Shown here: positions 52,754-62,804 of the stretch, piece after piece
How the letters are laid out: every line of letters starts with the position of its first letter
Numbering within the stretch: the first letter of the stretch is position 1
Assembly: GCF_003293745.1 (NCBI RefSeq)
Contig: NZ_PTLZ01000005.1
Location: forward strand, 124,001 to 188,000
DNA from: Herminiimonas fonticola
Lineage (GTDB): Bacteria > Pseudomonadota > Gammaproteobacteria > Burkholderiales > Burkholderiaceae_D
DNA: 64,000 nucleotides
Direction: 5' to 3'
Made by a program: the position numbers and the translations under genes
The notes under the pieces: model-generated
What the model was told of the DNA's origin: nothing
The model's input: only the letters and a program-made list of their open reading frames with translations
Databases searched by the model: none

Positions 52754-53683
52754 TTAGCCCAGTTCAGCAACCAGCTTAGGCACTATCTCGAACAAATCGC
52801 CCACGATGCCGTAATCCGCCACCGAGAAAATCGGTGCTTCCGGATCCTTGTTGATCGCGACGATGACCTTGGAATCTTTCATGCCGGCCAGATGCTGGAT
52901 CGCACCTGAGATGCCGACCGCGATATACAAATCGGGAGCAACGATCTTGCCGGTTTGACCGACTTGCCAATCGTTAGGAACGTAGCCCGCATCAACTGCT
53001 GCACGCGATGCGCCCATTGCGGCACCGAGTTTGTCGGCCAAAGGTTCGAGGATCTTGAAGCTTTCTTCCGAGCCCATACCGCGACCGCCGGAGATGATGA
53101 TTTTCGCAGCCGTCAATTCAGGGCGTGCCGAGGTTGCCAGTTCGCGCGAGACGAAAGACGATTTGCCCGAATCTGCAACTGCAGTCACGTTTTCAACCGT
53201 AGCCGAACCGCCCTCTGCAGCCAAATCGAAAGTCGTTGTACGCACGGTGATGACTTTGATCGCATCCGACGATTGCACAGTCGCGATAGCGTTACCGGCG
53301 TAGAACGGACGTTCGAAAGTATCTGCGGAAATGACTTTGGTAATTTCCGAAATTTGCGCAACGTCGAGCTTGGCAGCCACGCGCGGCAAAATGTTTTTAC
53401 CGTAAGCTGTGGCCGGTGCGAGGATGTGCGAATAGTTGCTGGCGAGAGCCAATGCTTGCGCCGCAATGTTTTCAGCCAGGCCGTCGGCAAATTGTGCGCC
53501 GTCGGCTACCAGTACCTTGGCAACACCTGCAATTTTTGCGGCAGCTTGTGCTGCAGCATCGGCTTGATGGCCGGCGATCAAAACGTGCACATCGCCACCG
53601 CATTGAATCGCGGCAGTGATCGTGTGCAAGGTGCTGCCTTTTAAGGAGGCGTTATCGTGTTCGGCAATGACAAGTGCGGTCAT
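52754..53683 (-). CDS. etfA: Electron transfer flavoprotein alpha subunit
   Basis: A 309-residue FAD-binding ETF subunit. It starts [20 protein letters not shown]; the FAD domain is clear at [39 protein letters not shown] (key words [17 protein letters not shown]) and the terminal [27 protein letters not shown]. It relays electrons from acyl-CoA dehydrogenases to the quinone pool. AGGAAA lies 6 bases before the ATG at 53683. It follows etfB by 62 bases. Confidence 0.96.
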   Translation of the reverse strand: MTALVIAEHDNASLKGSTLHTITAAIQCGGDVHVLIAGHQADAAAQAAAKIAGVAKVLVADGAQFADGLAENIAAQALALASNYSHILAPATAYGKNILPRVAAKLDVAQISEITKVISADTFERPFYAGNAIATVQSSDAIKVITVRTTTFDLAAEGGSATVENVTAVADSGKSSFVSRELATSARPELTAAKIIISGGRGMGSEESFKILEPLADKLGAAMGASRAAVDAGYVPNDWQVGQTGKIVAPDLYIAVGISGAIQHLAGMKDSKVIVAINKDPEAPIFSVADYGIVGDLFEIVPKLVAELG

Positions 53684-53745
53684 GAGATTTCCTGTAATTG
53701 TTCCAACCATGCGGCCGCATCTTCATGCGCAACCGCAGCAGATGA

Positions 53746-54495
53746 TTAAATAACTTTGGCTTCGGTCTTCAGTTTGGCAACCAGCGTCGCCACGTCAGGC
53801 ACGATAATGCCGGCAGAACGCTTGGCCGGCTCGGTGACTTTCAGCGTTTTCAAACGCGGTGTGACATCGACGCCCAGATCGGCCGGCTTGACGTTATCCA
53901 GCGTTTTCTTTTTCGCCTTCATGATGTTAGGCAGCGTCACATAACGTGGTTCGTTCAAACGCAGGTCGGTAGTGACAATCGCCGGCAAGGTCAGCGATAC
54001 AACTTCCAGACCGCCATCGACTTCACGTGTGACCTTGACCTTGTCGCCATCGATTTCCACTTTTGACGCATAGGTCGCTTGTGGCCAGTCGAGCAAGGCT
54101 GCCAGCATTTGACCGGTCTGGTTGGCATCGTCATCGATAGCCTGTTTACCCAGAATGATCAGTTGCGGCTGTTCTTTATCGGCGATTGCTTTCAACAGTT
54201 TGGCGACGGCCAAAGGCTGCAACTCGACATCGGTTTCGACCAGAATCGCGCGATCTGCGCCAATTGCCATCGCGGTACGCAGGGTTTCCTGCGATTGCAA
54301 TACGCCGCAAGAAACAGCAATGATCTCGGTGACCTTGCCGGCTTCTTTCAAGCGCGTCGCTTCTTCCACTGCGATTTCATCGAATGGGTTCATCGACATT
54401 TTGACGTTGGCGATATCGACACCGGTTTGATCCGATTTGACGCGGACCTTGACGTTGTAATCAACCACACGTTTGACTGGAACCAACACTTTCAT
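53746..54495 (-). CDS. etfB: Electron transfer flavoprotein beta subunit
   Basis: A 249-residue ETF beta subunit ([126 protein letters not shown]). It binds AMP and pairs with EtfA. First gene of the etfB-etfA-acyl-CoA dehydrogenase run; a -10-like TATAAT lies about 50 bp upstream. Confidence 0.97.
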   Translation of the reverse strand: MKVLVPVKRVVDYNVKVRVKSDQTGVDIANVKMSMNPFDEIAVEEATRLKEAGKVTEIIAVSCGVLQSQETLRTAMAIGADRAILVETDVELQPLAVAKLLKAIADKEQPQLIILGKQAIDDDANQTGQMLAALLDWPQATYASKVEIDGDKVKVTREVDGGLEVVSLTLPAIVTTDLRLNEPRYVTLPNIMKAKKKTLDNVKPADLGVDVTPRLKTLKVTEPAKRSAGIIVPDVATLVAKLKTEAKVI

Positions 54496-54545
54496 AGCTC
54501 TGCCTTTGAAAAAAATCAGAATGACATAAATGCAAATTGGGAACG

Positions 54546-54597
54546 ATTATAAACGGAAGTGGCAGCGGGATTCCCCACACACTTGGTACGGGTACCA
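54546..54597 (-). promoter_or_regulatory. etf promoter region with palindromic operator
   Basis: A minus-strand TATAAT (54551-54546) lies about 50 bp before etfB. A 14-bp perfect palindrome, TGGTAC-GG-GTACCA (54584-54597), lies just upstream of where the -35 box would fall. Symmetry and position suggest a dimeric repressor or activator site. Confidence 0.45.
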
Positions 54598-54744
54598 TTT
54601 CGCAATCGCAGAAAATGACTATCCAGAGGGATTTGAAGGGCAAATCAAAACTGATTCACCCCTTGAGTGCAGCAAGCGGAACCGGAGTCCAGCTTGTTTT
54701 TGACGCAGTAATTTGACTTGTTGCGAGAAACGTATTTTCTGCAA

Positions 54745-54972
54745 TTACTTACGCTTCATGAAGAAGGTAAATACATCGTTCTCTTCACTTTGCTGCACCA
54801 GCTCGTTACCGGTCTGTTTGGCGAACGCCTGGAAGTCGCGCACGGAGCCAGGATCGGTTGCAGTTACGCGCAAGATCTGACCTGTCGTCATTTCCGCCAA
54901 AGCTTTTTTTGTCTTCAATATCGGTAACGGGCAATTCAAACCTCTTGCATCGAGGTCCTTGGTAAATTCCAT
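54745..54972 (-). CDS. TusA-family sulfur carrier protein
   Basis: A 75-residue TusA-like protein. EFTKDLDARGLNCPLPILKTKKAL holds the family CPxP motif with the sulfur-carrying Cys14. Such proteins relay persulfide sulfur for tRNA thiolation, molybdenum cofactor or Fe-S work; TusBCDE are not in this window so its exact path is unclear. Start at 54972 gives the usual length; a frame extension to 54996 has weaker support. Confidence 0.88.
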   Translation of the reverse strand: MEFTKDLDARGLNCPLPILKTKKALAEMTTGQILRVTATDPGSVRDFQAFAKQTGNELVQQSEENDVFTFFMKRK

Positions 54973-55104
54973 GGATTTGCTCACTTCAGTACACAATTCA
55001 GTAAACCGGCGATTCTACTCTCAAACGCTATAACTTGATGCCGACGCATTCGGGAAATATCCTTATTTAACAATTAGATATATCGATGCGAATGCCAATA
55101 AAAC

Positions 55105-55139
55105 AAGGCGGCAGGGAAATCGAATTTCCCTGCCGCCTT
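55105..55139 (-). terminator. Terminator of alaS
   Basis: A 16-bp perfect stem (55105-55120 with 55124-55139) with core GGCGGCAGGGAAAT and a 3-nt loop, followed on the minus strand by a T-rich GTTTTATT. Strong. Confidence 0.9.
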
Positions 55140-55156
55140 CTGGTCTGGAAGCAAGC

Positions 55157-57820
55157 TTAGGCGCGTTCGCCCACCCAGGCTGCAACACCCTGCAAGGCCG
55201 CGGCCAAACCGCTGGCATCGGTACCGCCGGCTTGCGCCATATCGGCACGGCCGCCGCCTTTTCCGCCGACTTGCTGCGCGACAAAGTTGACTAATTCACC
55301 AGCTTTGACTTTGCCAGTTGCATCAGCAGTAACACCGGCGATCAGGCTGACCTTGCCGTCGTTGACTGCAGCCAAAACGATGGCAGCGGTTTTCAGCTTG
55401 TCTTTCAGCGTATCCATCGTCGTGCGCAAGGTTCCTGCATCGGCGTTTTCCAGCTTGGCCGCCAGCACCTTGATGCCGTTGACATCGACTGCCTGCGACA
55501 ACAGATCATCGCCTTGCGAAGAAGCCAGCTTGCCTTTCAGCGCATTGACTTCGCGTTCCAGCGTTTTCATTTGATCGAGCACTTGCATCAGACGCGGCTG
55601 CAATTCTGCAGGCGGCGATTTCAAAGTAGCCGCCGCGCTATGCACGGTCGCTTCCAGGTCTTGCAAATAGGTCAGCGCATTCGCACCGGTAATCGCTTCA
55701 ATACGACGTACACCGGCAGCCACACCGCTTTCGCCAATGACCTTGAACAAGCCGATGTCGCCGGTGCGGGCCACGTGGGTACCACCGCACAATTCGCGGC
55801 TGGAACCGATGTCGAGCACGCGCACGGTTTCGCCGTACTTCTCGCCGAACAACATCATCGCGCCGGTTTTTTGTGCCGATTCAATATCCATCACGCGTGC
55901 TTGTGTATCCGAGTTCGCGAGAATTTCCGCGTTCACGCGTTTTTCGATTTCCAGAATCTGATCATGCGTAACAGCCGCATTGTGCGCAAAGTCGAAACGC
56001 GTTTTATCCGCGTCAACCAGCGAACCTTTTTGCTGCACGTGGCCGCCCAGCACTTCGCGCAAGGCCTTGTGCATGATGTGCGTGACTGAGTGATTACGCA
56101 TCGTAGAAGCACGACGTGCACCGTCCACGGCTGCTTTCACTTTGTCGCCAACTTTCAAGCTGCCTTGTGATTGCGCACCGTGATGACCGTAGACATCCGC
56201 CTTGATTTTTTGCGTATCTTCGACGCCGAACTGCACGCCTTCTGCCGAAATACAACCTTGATCACCAACCTGGCCGCCGCTTTCCGCATAGAACGGTGTG
56301 TTGTCGAGCACGACGATGCCGGCCTGACCTTCTTTCAATTCATTGACAGCCGTACCTTCAAAATACAAACCGACCACGGTTGCGTCTTCTTCCAGATTTT
56401 CATAACCAGTGAATACGTTGCCTGCGCCTGTGTATTCAACTGCACGGTCCATCTTGAACTTGCCCGCTGCACGGGCTTTAGTTTTTTGCGCTTCCATCTG
56501 CACTTCATACATCTGCATATCAACACCAAGTCCATATTCACGACAAATATCTGCCGTTAAATCGACCGGAAAACCAAAGGTATCGTGAAGAGTAAAAGCA
56601 GTCTCTCCAGGGAATCGATGAACCTCGCTAGCAACTCCCGGTATCAGACCTTCAACATTGAAACCAGGACCATAGTGTTGCTGCTTCATCGTCGAAAATA
56701 AGATCTCCATTCCCTTTTCAAGGGTTACAAAGAAGCGTTCTTCTTCCGCCTTCAGCACTTCGGTGATGCGCTTGGCATCGGCCTGTAGTTTTGGATACGC
56801 CTCGCCCATTTGCTCGACCAGATCTTTTACCAGCTTGTGGAAGAAAGGTTTTTTCTGGCCCAGCTTGTAGCCGTGACGAATCGCGCGACGAATGATACGA
56901 CGTTGTACATAACCGCGGCCTTCACTCGCAGGGATCACGCCGTCGGCCACCAGGAATGCAGTCGCACGAATGTGATCGGCGATCACGCGCAATGAATTGT
57001 TTTTCAGGTCGGTGACGTTGGTTTCACGTGCAGCCGCTTTGATCAACGCATCGAAGGTATCGATCTCGTAGTTGCTGTGCACACCTTGCAGAATTGCCGC
57101 CAGACGCTCCAGACCCATGCCAGTATCGACGCACGGTGCAGGCAAAGGTTTGACGGAACCGTCTTCTGCCATATCGAATTGCATGAACACGTTGTTCCAG
57201 ATTTCGATGAAGCGATCACCGTCTTCATCCGGGCTGCCCGGAGGACCGCCTGCAATGTGCGGGCCGTGATCGTAGAAAATTTCCGAGCATGGGCCGCAAG
57301 GGCCGGTGTCGGCCATCATCCAGAAATTGTCCGACTTGTAGCGACCGCCCTTGTTGTCGCCGATGCGGATCACGCGCTCAGGCGGCAGGCCGATTTCCTT
57401 GGTCCAGATGTCGTAGGCTTCCTGATCTTCAATGTAGACCGTGGCCAGCAGCTTCTCGCCCGGCAGGCCATAGACCTTGGTCAGCAGTTCCCACGACCAC
57501 ATCAGCGCGTCGCGCTTGAAGTAATCGCCGAACGACCAGTTGCCCAGCATTTCGAAGAAAGTATGGTGACGCGCGGTATAGCCGACGTTTTCCAGATCGT
57601 TGTGTTTGCCGCCGGCGCGCAGGCAGGCTTGCACCGACGTCGCACGCACATACGGGCGCTTGTCTTCGCCCAGAAACACGTCCTTGAACTGGACCATGCC
57701 CGAGTTGGTGAACATCAGGGTCGGGTCGTTGCCTGGAACCAGCGGGCTGGACGGCACGATGGTGTGGCCTTTGGACTCAAAGAACTTCAGGAATTTTTCG
57801 CGGATTTCGGACGAGTTCAT
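55157..57820 (-). CDS. alaS: Alanine-tRNA ligase
   Basis: An 887-residue class II synthetase. Activation domain: [41 protein letters not shown] (key words [12 protein letters not shown]), motif 2 [19 protein letters not shown]; editing domain with the Zn/HxxxH signature in [17 protein letters not shown] and [15 protein letters not shown]; then the DHHA1/C-Ala tail ending [17 protein letters not shown]. Start at 57820 fits relatives; 34 further codons to 57922 do not look like AlaRS. CTTATC-16-TATAAT (57888-57883 and 57866-57861, minus) is its probable promoter. Confidence 0.97.
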   Translation of the reverse strand: MNSSEIREKFLKFFESKGHTIVPSSPLVPGNDPTLMFTNSGMVQFKDVFLGEDKRPYVRATSVQACLRAGGKHNDLENVGYTARHHTFFEMLGNWSFGDYFKRDALMWSWELLTKVYGLPGEKLLATVYIEDQEAYDIWTKEIGLPPERVIRIGDNKGGRYKSDNFWMMADTGPCGPCSEIFYDHGPHIAGGPPGSPDEDGDRFIEIWNNVFMQFDMAEDGSVKPLPAPCVDTGMGLERLAAILQGVHSNYEIDTFDALIKAAARETNVTDLKNNSLRVIADHIRATAFLVADGVIPASEGRGYVQRRIIRRAIRHGYKLGQKKPFFHKLVKDLVEQMGEAYPKLQADAKRITEVLKAEEERFFVTLEKGMEILFSTMKQQHYGPGFNVEGLIPGVASEVHRFPGETAFTLHDTFGFPVDLTADICREYGLGVDMQMYEVQMEAQKTKARAAGKFKMDRAVEYTGAGNVFTGYENLEEDATVVGLYFEGTAVNELKEGQAGIVVLDNTPFYAESGGQVGDQGCISAEGVQFGVEDTQKIKADVYGHHGAQSQGSLKVGDKVKAAVDGARRASTMRNHSVTHIMHKALREVLGGHVQQKGSLVDADKTRFDFAHNAAVTHDQILEIEKRVNAEILANSDTQARVMDIESAQKTGAMMLFGEKYGETVRVLDIGSSRELCGGTHVARTGDIGLFKVIGESGVAAGVRRIEAITGANALTYLQDLEATVHSAAATLKSPPAELQPRLMQVLDQMKTLEREVNALKGKLASSQGDDLLSQAVDVNGIKVLAAKLENADAGTLRTTMDTLKDKLKTAAIVLAAVNDGKVSLIAGVTADATGKVKAGELVNFVAQQVGGKGGGRADMAQAGGTDASGLAAALQGVAAWVGERA

Positions 57821-57860
57821 GTTGTGGCTAATGTAAGGAAATTGGCGTTGCAAAGCGGCG

Positions 57861-57888
57861 ATTATACGGTATATGCGTCTGCGATAAG
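57861..57888 (-). promoter_or_regulatory. Probable alaS promoter
   Basis: On the minus strand CTTATC (57888-57883), 16-bp spacer, TATAAT (57866-57861), about 40 bp before the alaS start. Confidence 0.45.
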
Positions 57889-58014
57889 CGCATAACAAGC
57901 CCCGGCTTTGTGCTTGAAACAACAGTAAAACAGCAGCCGGGCCGCAGCAAAAGAGCAGGCAAATATCGCGCGCTACGCCGATTTTCGGATGGATTCAAAT
58001 CCGGCAGGCGGGTT

Positions 58015-58785
58015 TCAGCGCAGCACCGTCGCTGCGCCGCTGAAGTTGGGGCCGATCACATCGATGCGATCGGTGCAAAAGCCATCCACGCCCCAGGACA
58101 GGATTTCCGTCGCGCGAGCCGCATGGTTGACGGTATAGCAAAACAGGCCGAAACCGGCATCCTTCACCGCGCGCGCCAGCAGCGGCGTCAGGTTCTTGTG
58201 GTTGGTCATCAAGGCCATCGCGCCCAGCGCCAGCAGGCGCTCGTGCCAGTCGGGCGGAATTTCATCGACCAGAAAGCCGCGTGGAATATCCGGTGCCGCC
58301 AGTTGCGCCGCCTGCAAAGCCTCAAACGAAAACGAAGACAGCAGCGGCAAGGTTGCGGACGACCGGTCCAGCACCGATTCAAACAAGCGCCGCGTCGTCT
58401 GCGCCACCACCCAGCCGGTCTGGTCCTCGAATCCGGGGACAGGCTTGATTTCGATATCCATCCAGATCGCGTTGTGCATGCAAAAAGCGGCGACCTGCTC
58501 GAAGGTCGGTACCGGCTCGCCGATGAACTCTTCGCCAAACCATGCGCCCGCATCGCGCGCCGCCAGCTCCTGCGCGGTGAAGTCGGCGACACAGCCCTCG
58601 CCTGCAATCGTGCGGCCAAAGTTCGGATCGTGCATCACCACCGGCACGCCATCCTTTGCCAGCATCACGTCAAATTCAACCGCATGGAAGCCATGATTGA
58701 GTCCGCAGCGCATCGCCGCAATCGTGTTTTCCGGCGCCAGCACACCGCCACCGCGATGCGCCACAATTTTTGGATAAGGCCACAT
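58015..58785 (-). CDS. ugpQ: Glycerophosphodiester phosphodiesterase
   Basis: A 256-residue cytoplasmic GDPD that splits glycerophosphodiesters into glycerol-3-phosphate and alcohol. Motifs: VAHRGGGVLAPENT (HR and catalytic Glu), AVEFDVMLAKDGVPVVMHDPNFGRT (metal-binding E/D and catalytic H), WMDIEIKP and GVDGFCTDRID. No signal peptide, as in UgpQ rather than GlpQ. GGGA lies 8 bases before the ATG. Upstream of alaS on the same strand, 194 bp apart. Confidence 0.93.
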   Translation of the reverse strand: MWPYPKIVAHRGGGVLAPENTIAAMRCGLNHGFHAVEFDVMLAKDGVPVVMHDPNFGRTIAGEGCVADFTAQELAARDAGAWFGEEFIGEPVPTFEQVAAFCMHNAIWMDIEIKPVPGFEDQTGWVVAQTTRRLFESVLDRSSATLPLLSSFSFEALQAAQLAAPDIPRGFLVDEIPPDWHERLLALGAMALMTNHKNLTPLLARAVKDAGFGLFCYTVNHAARATEILSWGVDGFCTDRIDVIGPNFSGAATVLR

Positions 58786-59176
58786 ACATCGTTCCCGTCA
58801 TCAAGTCTGTCTTCAGTTTATAACAGCGTGCGCGACTCGCTATAGAATGTGCAAGCCTTGCGCAGCCGAACCTCGTGTTACCTGTTCCGTGTGTCTGCTT
58901 GCGGGTGTTGCATGATTTTGTTGCTTGAGCGCCGCGCATAGCAGTGACAGCGACAACAATCTCCGTCAGCCCGTACAGGACAGACACGCGCAAGCGGATT
59001 AAATTCATTCAGGTTGCCGTAAGCTTCCTGATAGTTAATACATGCTGACTACATCCGGACATTAAATATGTACTGACTTAAATACATGGCCGGCTTGATA
59101 CTCCGCCGCACATAGAGAACAGCCGGTACGACACCGTGAGCAAGCTCACACAACCATCACAGATCAGGACCACACC
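58786..59176. other. Gap between ugpQ and the GGT-family gene (391 bp)
   Basis: No gene recognised. There are short imperfect repeats of CTGACT near TACATG (59038-59087) and an A+T-rich patch there that could hold the promoter of the downstream gene. TTATAA-like elements for ugpQ lie near 58819-58824. Confidence 0.4.
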
Positions 59177-60775
59177 ATGCCGTCATTTGACTGGAGCAAT
59201 CCCTACCCATCGATACGCCAACCTTTGTTCGCGCGTAATACCGTCGCGACTTCGCAGCCGCTGGCGGCACAAGCCGGCCTGCGCATGCTGCTCAAGGGCG
59301 GCAATGCCGTCGATGCCGCCATCGCGGCAGCAGCGGCGCTGACCATCGTTGAGCCGGTATCGTGCGGCTTGGGCAGCGATGCCTTTGCGCTGGTGTGGGA
59401 CGGCAATCAGTTGCACGGCTTGAACGGTTCCGGCACGTCGCCCGCCGCATGGAACGTCGATTACTTCAAGCAAAAACACAATGGCGTATTCCCCGAACGC
59501 GGCTGGGATACGGTGACCGTTCCCGGTGCGATTGCCAGCTGGGTCGCGCTGTCGGATAAATTCGGCAAGCTGCCTTTCGCCGATCTGCTGGAACCGGCGA
59601 TAGAACTGGCCGCGCGCGGGCACATGGTGTCGCCCGTGGTGCAAAAGAAATGGGGCAACGCCATCCCTATCCTGCAAAACCAGCCCGGCTTTGCGCAGGC
59701 GTTCATGCCGCACGGTCGCGCGCCGCACATCGGTGAAAACTTCGTCTTCGCCGATGCTGCAGAATCGCTGCGCAAGATTGCAGAAACCAAAGGCGAAGCC
59801 TTCTATCGCGGCGAACTGGCCCACGCCATCGTCAACTACGCGAAGGAACATGGTGGCGCCATGACGCTGGCCGACCTCGCCGGCTTCAAACCGGAATGGG
59901 TTACACCTATTCAGAAAAATTACGCCGGCCACACCGTGCACGAGATCCCGCCTAACGGCCAGGGCATCGCCGCATTGATCGCACTCGGCATACTCGACAA
60001 GCTCGACATCGCACGCTTCCCGGCCGATTCCGTCGAAGCGCAGCATCTGCAAATCGAAGCGATGAAACTCGCCTTCGCCGACACCTATAAATGGGTCGCC
60101 GATGAAAAATACATGACGCAAGTCAGCGTCAAGGATTTGCTCGACGATGCGTATCTGACCGAACGCGCGAAGATGATAGACCTGCAAAAAGCCAATCGTT
60201 TCAGCTACGGCACGCCACCAAAAGGCGGCACCATCTATTTAACTGCCGCGGATGAAAACGGCATGATGGTCAGCTTCATTCAATCCAATTACATGGGCTT
60301 CGGCTCCGGCGTCGTCGTGCCAGGTACCGGCATCAGTCTGCAAAATCGCGGCTACAGCTTCAATCTCAGCGCGACGCATCCCAACTGCGTCGCGCCGAAC
60401 AAGCGCCCTTTCCACACCATCATCCCAGGCTTCCTGACCAAGGACGGCCAGGCACAAATGAGCTTCGGCGTCATGGGTGGCAACATGCAACCGCAAGGCC
60501 ACGTGCAAACCCTGATCCGCATGCTGTCGTACAACCAGCAGCCGCAAGCAGCCTGCGATGCACCACGCTGGAAGGTCAACGTCGGCATGTCCGTCGATGT
60601 CGAAGAAGCGATGGCACCGGACGTGCGCGCTGCCTTGCTCGCACGCGGCCACAAGATAGAGAACATCGCCGACAGCTATATGGATTTCGGCTCAGGCCAG
60701 TTCATCTGGAAAACCGAAAACGGCTACATCGCCGCCAGCGATCCGCGTCGCGATGGGCAAGCAGTCGGCTATTAA
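59177..60775 (+). CDS. Gamma-glutamyltransferase-family hydrolase (HpxW/YwrD-like)
   Basis: A 532-residue Ntn-hydrolase of the gamma-glutamyltransferase superfamily, made as a proenzyme that cleaves itself to expose a catalytic threonine. N-terminal marks: LAAQAGLRMLLKGGNAVDAAIAAAAAL and VEPVSCGLGSDAFALVW; the cleavage/catalytic Thr is predicted at residue 352 in PPKGGTIYLTAADENG; downstream FIQSNYMGFGSGVVVPGTGISLQNRG and VMGGNMQPQGHVQ. There is no signal peptide, so it should be cytoplasmic. The GTIYLTAAD sequence recalls oxamate amidohydrolase HpxW, but no purine-degradation genes are adjacent; substrate is open. AGGA precedes the ATG. Confidence 0.88.
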   Translation: MPSFDWSNPYPSIRQPLFARNTVATSQPLAAQAGLRMLLKGGNAVDAAIAAAAALTIVEPVSCGLGSDAFALVWDGNQLHGLNGSGTSPAAWNVDYFKQKHNGVFPERGWDTVTVPGAIASWVALSDKFGKLPFADLLEPAIELAARGHMVSPVVQKKWGNAIPILQNQPGFAQAFMPHGRAPHIGENFVFADAAESLRKIAETKGEAFYRGELAHAIVNYAKEHGGAMTLADLAGFKPEWVTPIQKNYAGHTVHEIPPNGQGIAALIALGILDKLDIARFPADSVEAQHLQIEAMKLAFADTYKWVADEKYMTQVSVKDLLDDAYLTERAKMIDLQKANRFSYGTPPKGGTIYLTAADENGMMVSFIQSNYMGFGSGVVVPGTGISLQNRGYSFNLSATHPNCVAPNKRPFHTIIPGFLTKDGQAQMSFGVMGGNMQPQGHVQTLIRMLSYNQQPQAACDAPRWKVNVGMSVDVEEAMAPDVRAALLARGHKIENIADSYMDFGSGQFIWKTENGYIAASDPRRDGQAVGY

Positions 60776-60904
60776 AAAAACGACCGCTCTGCGCGTGATG
60801 CTGACTTGAATGTGGCATCGCGCGGCTGGATATCCCATGTTTATGGGGGTGTCTGTGGGGAAACTTTGGGTTCTAATGAAAGCTGATTTCGTTAAAGGAT
60901 CTTT

Positions 60905-61441
60905 ATGCCTGACGCCGCAACATCCCCAACATTTTCTGCAACTGAACCGTCCGGCATAGCAGGCTGGTTGCTGCTGCCAGCATTGGCAATGCTGATCAGC
61001 CCGTTCAAGATCGCATACGACTTTTATCAAAGTTTTTTCCCGATACTCAAACCATCTCTATGGTTCGCCTTGCTGAGTACAAAGTCGGCGCTTTACAACC
61101 CGGCTCTGGCCTTGCTGCTGTCGTGGGAAATCATCCTCAATATTGTCTGGTTAGGATTGACTATCTGGCTGGCATTCCTGTTCTTCAAAAAACAAAAACA
61201 GGTTCCAAAACTGTATGTCGCCTGGCTAGGTCTGAGCTGCATTCTTCAGATTGCCGATATAGTTTTCGGCTCCTTTGTACCCGGCGTAGTCGAACATCAA
61301 GACGGCAGCGTATACAAGGAACTGGCAAAATCCGCCCTCGCCACCGCAATATGGGCACCTTACTTCATCACATCCAAACGCGTGAAAAATACATTTGTGA
61401 ACGACGCTAAAATCAAGCTACCGGAATCTGATTGGCCTTGA
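60905..61441 (+). CDS. DUF2569 family membrane protein
   Basis: A 178-residue protein with four predicted membrane helices (GIAGWLLLPALAMLISPF, ALALLLSWEIILNIVWLGLTIWLAFLFF, LYVAWLGLSCILQIADIVFG, SALATAIWAPYFITSKRVK). The opening IAGWLLLPAL and the closing IWAPYFITSKRVKNTF are DUF2569 hallmarks. Function unknown. AAAGGA lies 8 bases before the ATG. Stand-alone gene after the GGT-family enzyme. Confidence 0.85.
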   Translation: MPDAATSPTFSATEPSGIAGWLLLPALAMLISPFKIAYDFYQSFFPILKPSLWFALLSTKSALYNPALALLLSWEIILNIVWLGLTIWLAFLFFKKQKQVPKLYVAWLGLSCILQIADIVFGSFVPGVVEHQDGSVYKELAKSALATAIWAPYFITSKRVKNTFVNDAKIKLPESDWP

Positions 61442-61803
61442 CGCAATCCTTGTTTAAATCGCCGCTTGAGTAATCAGCAGGCGCGCAGTTATTGCTATCG
61501 CTGCATAAGCGACATTCATCAAATGAATCTCTAGTCGACAAACCATCGTCGGCTAGTTGCACGCAACCGACAGCGCGCTTTTTTTTTTCATTATCTTACT
61601 CATTAATATTCTCCGAATCTTCCCGAAATTCACGTTCTGGTAACAACGGTGTCATTGCTTTGTGAGAACATAAATTTCGATGTGACCCAAACACCGTGCG
61701 CACGAATCCTGCTTAGTCGTATTGCACAAGTTTGTTCGGGTCCTCGTCCATCAAGCAATGATGGTCATGCAGGGTTTTTCATGCATCAGATACTGGAGAA
61801 TCA
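61442..61803. other. Gap between DUF2569 and DUF1275 genes (362 bp)
   Basis: No gene recognised. A hairpin (GTCGG-CTA-GTTGC with GCAAC-CGAC, 61548-61571) followed by AGCGCGC and nine T's (61579-61587) is a probable terminator for the DUF2569 gene. The rest should hold the promoter of the DUF1275 gene, not defined here. Confidence 0.45.
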
Positions 61804-62538
61804 ATGAAACGCAGTGAACTTCGTCACAAGATACAAAACAGCAGTCTCGGTTTTCTCGCGGGTTACGTAGATACCCTCGGTTTCGTTGCACTGTTTGGAT
61901 TATTTACTGCACACGTAACGGGCAACTTCGTATTGATCGGCGCAGAAATGGCGCACCCGCAGGGCGGCCCGCTGCTGCTCAAAATTCTCGCTTTCCCTGC
62001 CTTTGTTTTCGGCGTCGTGTTTGCCAGGTTGATGATTGCCGCGCTGCTGAAATATCACTTCCATGCGCTGTGGTACGCCTACATTTTGCAACTCGTCTTC
62101 CTGATCGCCTTCATGGTCGCCGGCATCAAGGCCAGTCCTATCGGTGCCGAGCCAACCTTGATGGCAGAGATCGCCGGCATCATCGGTGCGATGGCGATGG
62201 GTACGCATAGCGCCTGCGGCCGCTTGCTGCTGTCGCATCTGGCACCGACCGCGATGATGACCGGTAACGTCACGCAACTTGTTATCGATGCGGTCGATGT
62301 CATACGTGGTGCAGCCGACCAAACGGTCAAGCAGCGCTGCATCAAGTTCCTGTGGCCAGTCCTCGCCTTTGCCGTTGGCGCGATAGGCGCGGCGTTCGCC
62401 TATCAGTTCGCCGGTTTCTACGCGCTGCTGTTGCCTATCTTTATCCTGATCTTCCTGATGTATATCGAGCGCGGCGCGATGCACAAGACGCAGAACATGC
62501 CCAAGGTCAAGATCGTCCCAAGCAGCAATTCAAAGTAA
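61804..62538 (+). CDS. DUF1275 (YoaK-like) membrane protein
   Basis: A 244-residue protein with about six membrane helices. Family marks: SLGFLAGYVDTLGFVALFGLFTAHVTGNFVLIGAE (key words AGYVDTLGF, THVTGNF-type) and AMAMGTHSACGRLLLSHLAPTAMMTGNVTQLVIDAVD. Likely a transporter of unknown substrate. GGAG lies about 6 bases before the ATG. It ends 22 bases before a clear terminator. Confidence 0.9.
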   Translation: MKRSELRHKIQNSSLGFLAGYVDTLGFVALFGLFTAHVTGNFVLIGAEMAHPQGGPLLLKILAFPAFVFGVVFARLMIAALLKYHFHALWYAYILQLVFLIAFMVAGIKASPIGAEPTLMAEIAGIIGAMAMGTHSACGRLLLSHLAPTAMMTGNVTQLVIDAVDVIRGAADQTVKQRCIKFLWPVLAFAVGAIGAAFAYQFAGFYALLLPIFILIFLMYIERGAMHKTQNMPKVKIVPSSNSK

Positions 62539-62560
62539 TTCACAAAGTAGTTCAATAAGA

Positions 62561-62593
62561 CATACGGCGGATGCAGTCCGCCGTATGTTCTTT
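62561..62593 (+). terminator. Terminator of the DUF1275 gene
   Basis: CATACGGCGGA (62561-62571) pairs with TCCGCCGTATG (62577-62587), 5-nt loop, followed by TTCTTT. Confidence 0.8.
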
Positions 62594-62804
62594 CGCAGCG
62601 CCCTCCGCAGCACGCTCACTTTCCGCTGACCGCCTTTCAGCAGCACAGGCCTCGCCATCCTGTTCAGCCCTGCGTTCAACGGCAAACAAGCGCATTGGCA
62701 CGCCATTTCCGGCCGGCCCTCATATAGTGCGCAAGCACAACGACCGCTACGGTAAAATGCCCCTTACTTCTTAATATTGCGCACCCAGCAAGGCACAAGC
62801 ATCC

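Noticed and set aside
59183-60187. Open frame (334 codons) on the minus strand
   Set aside because: Antisense to the GGT-family gene, no recognisable domain.
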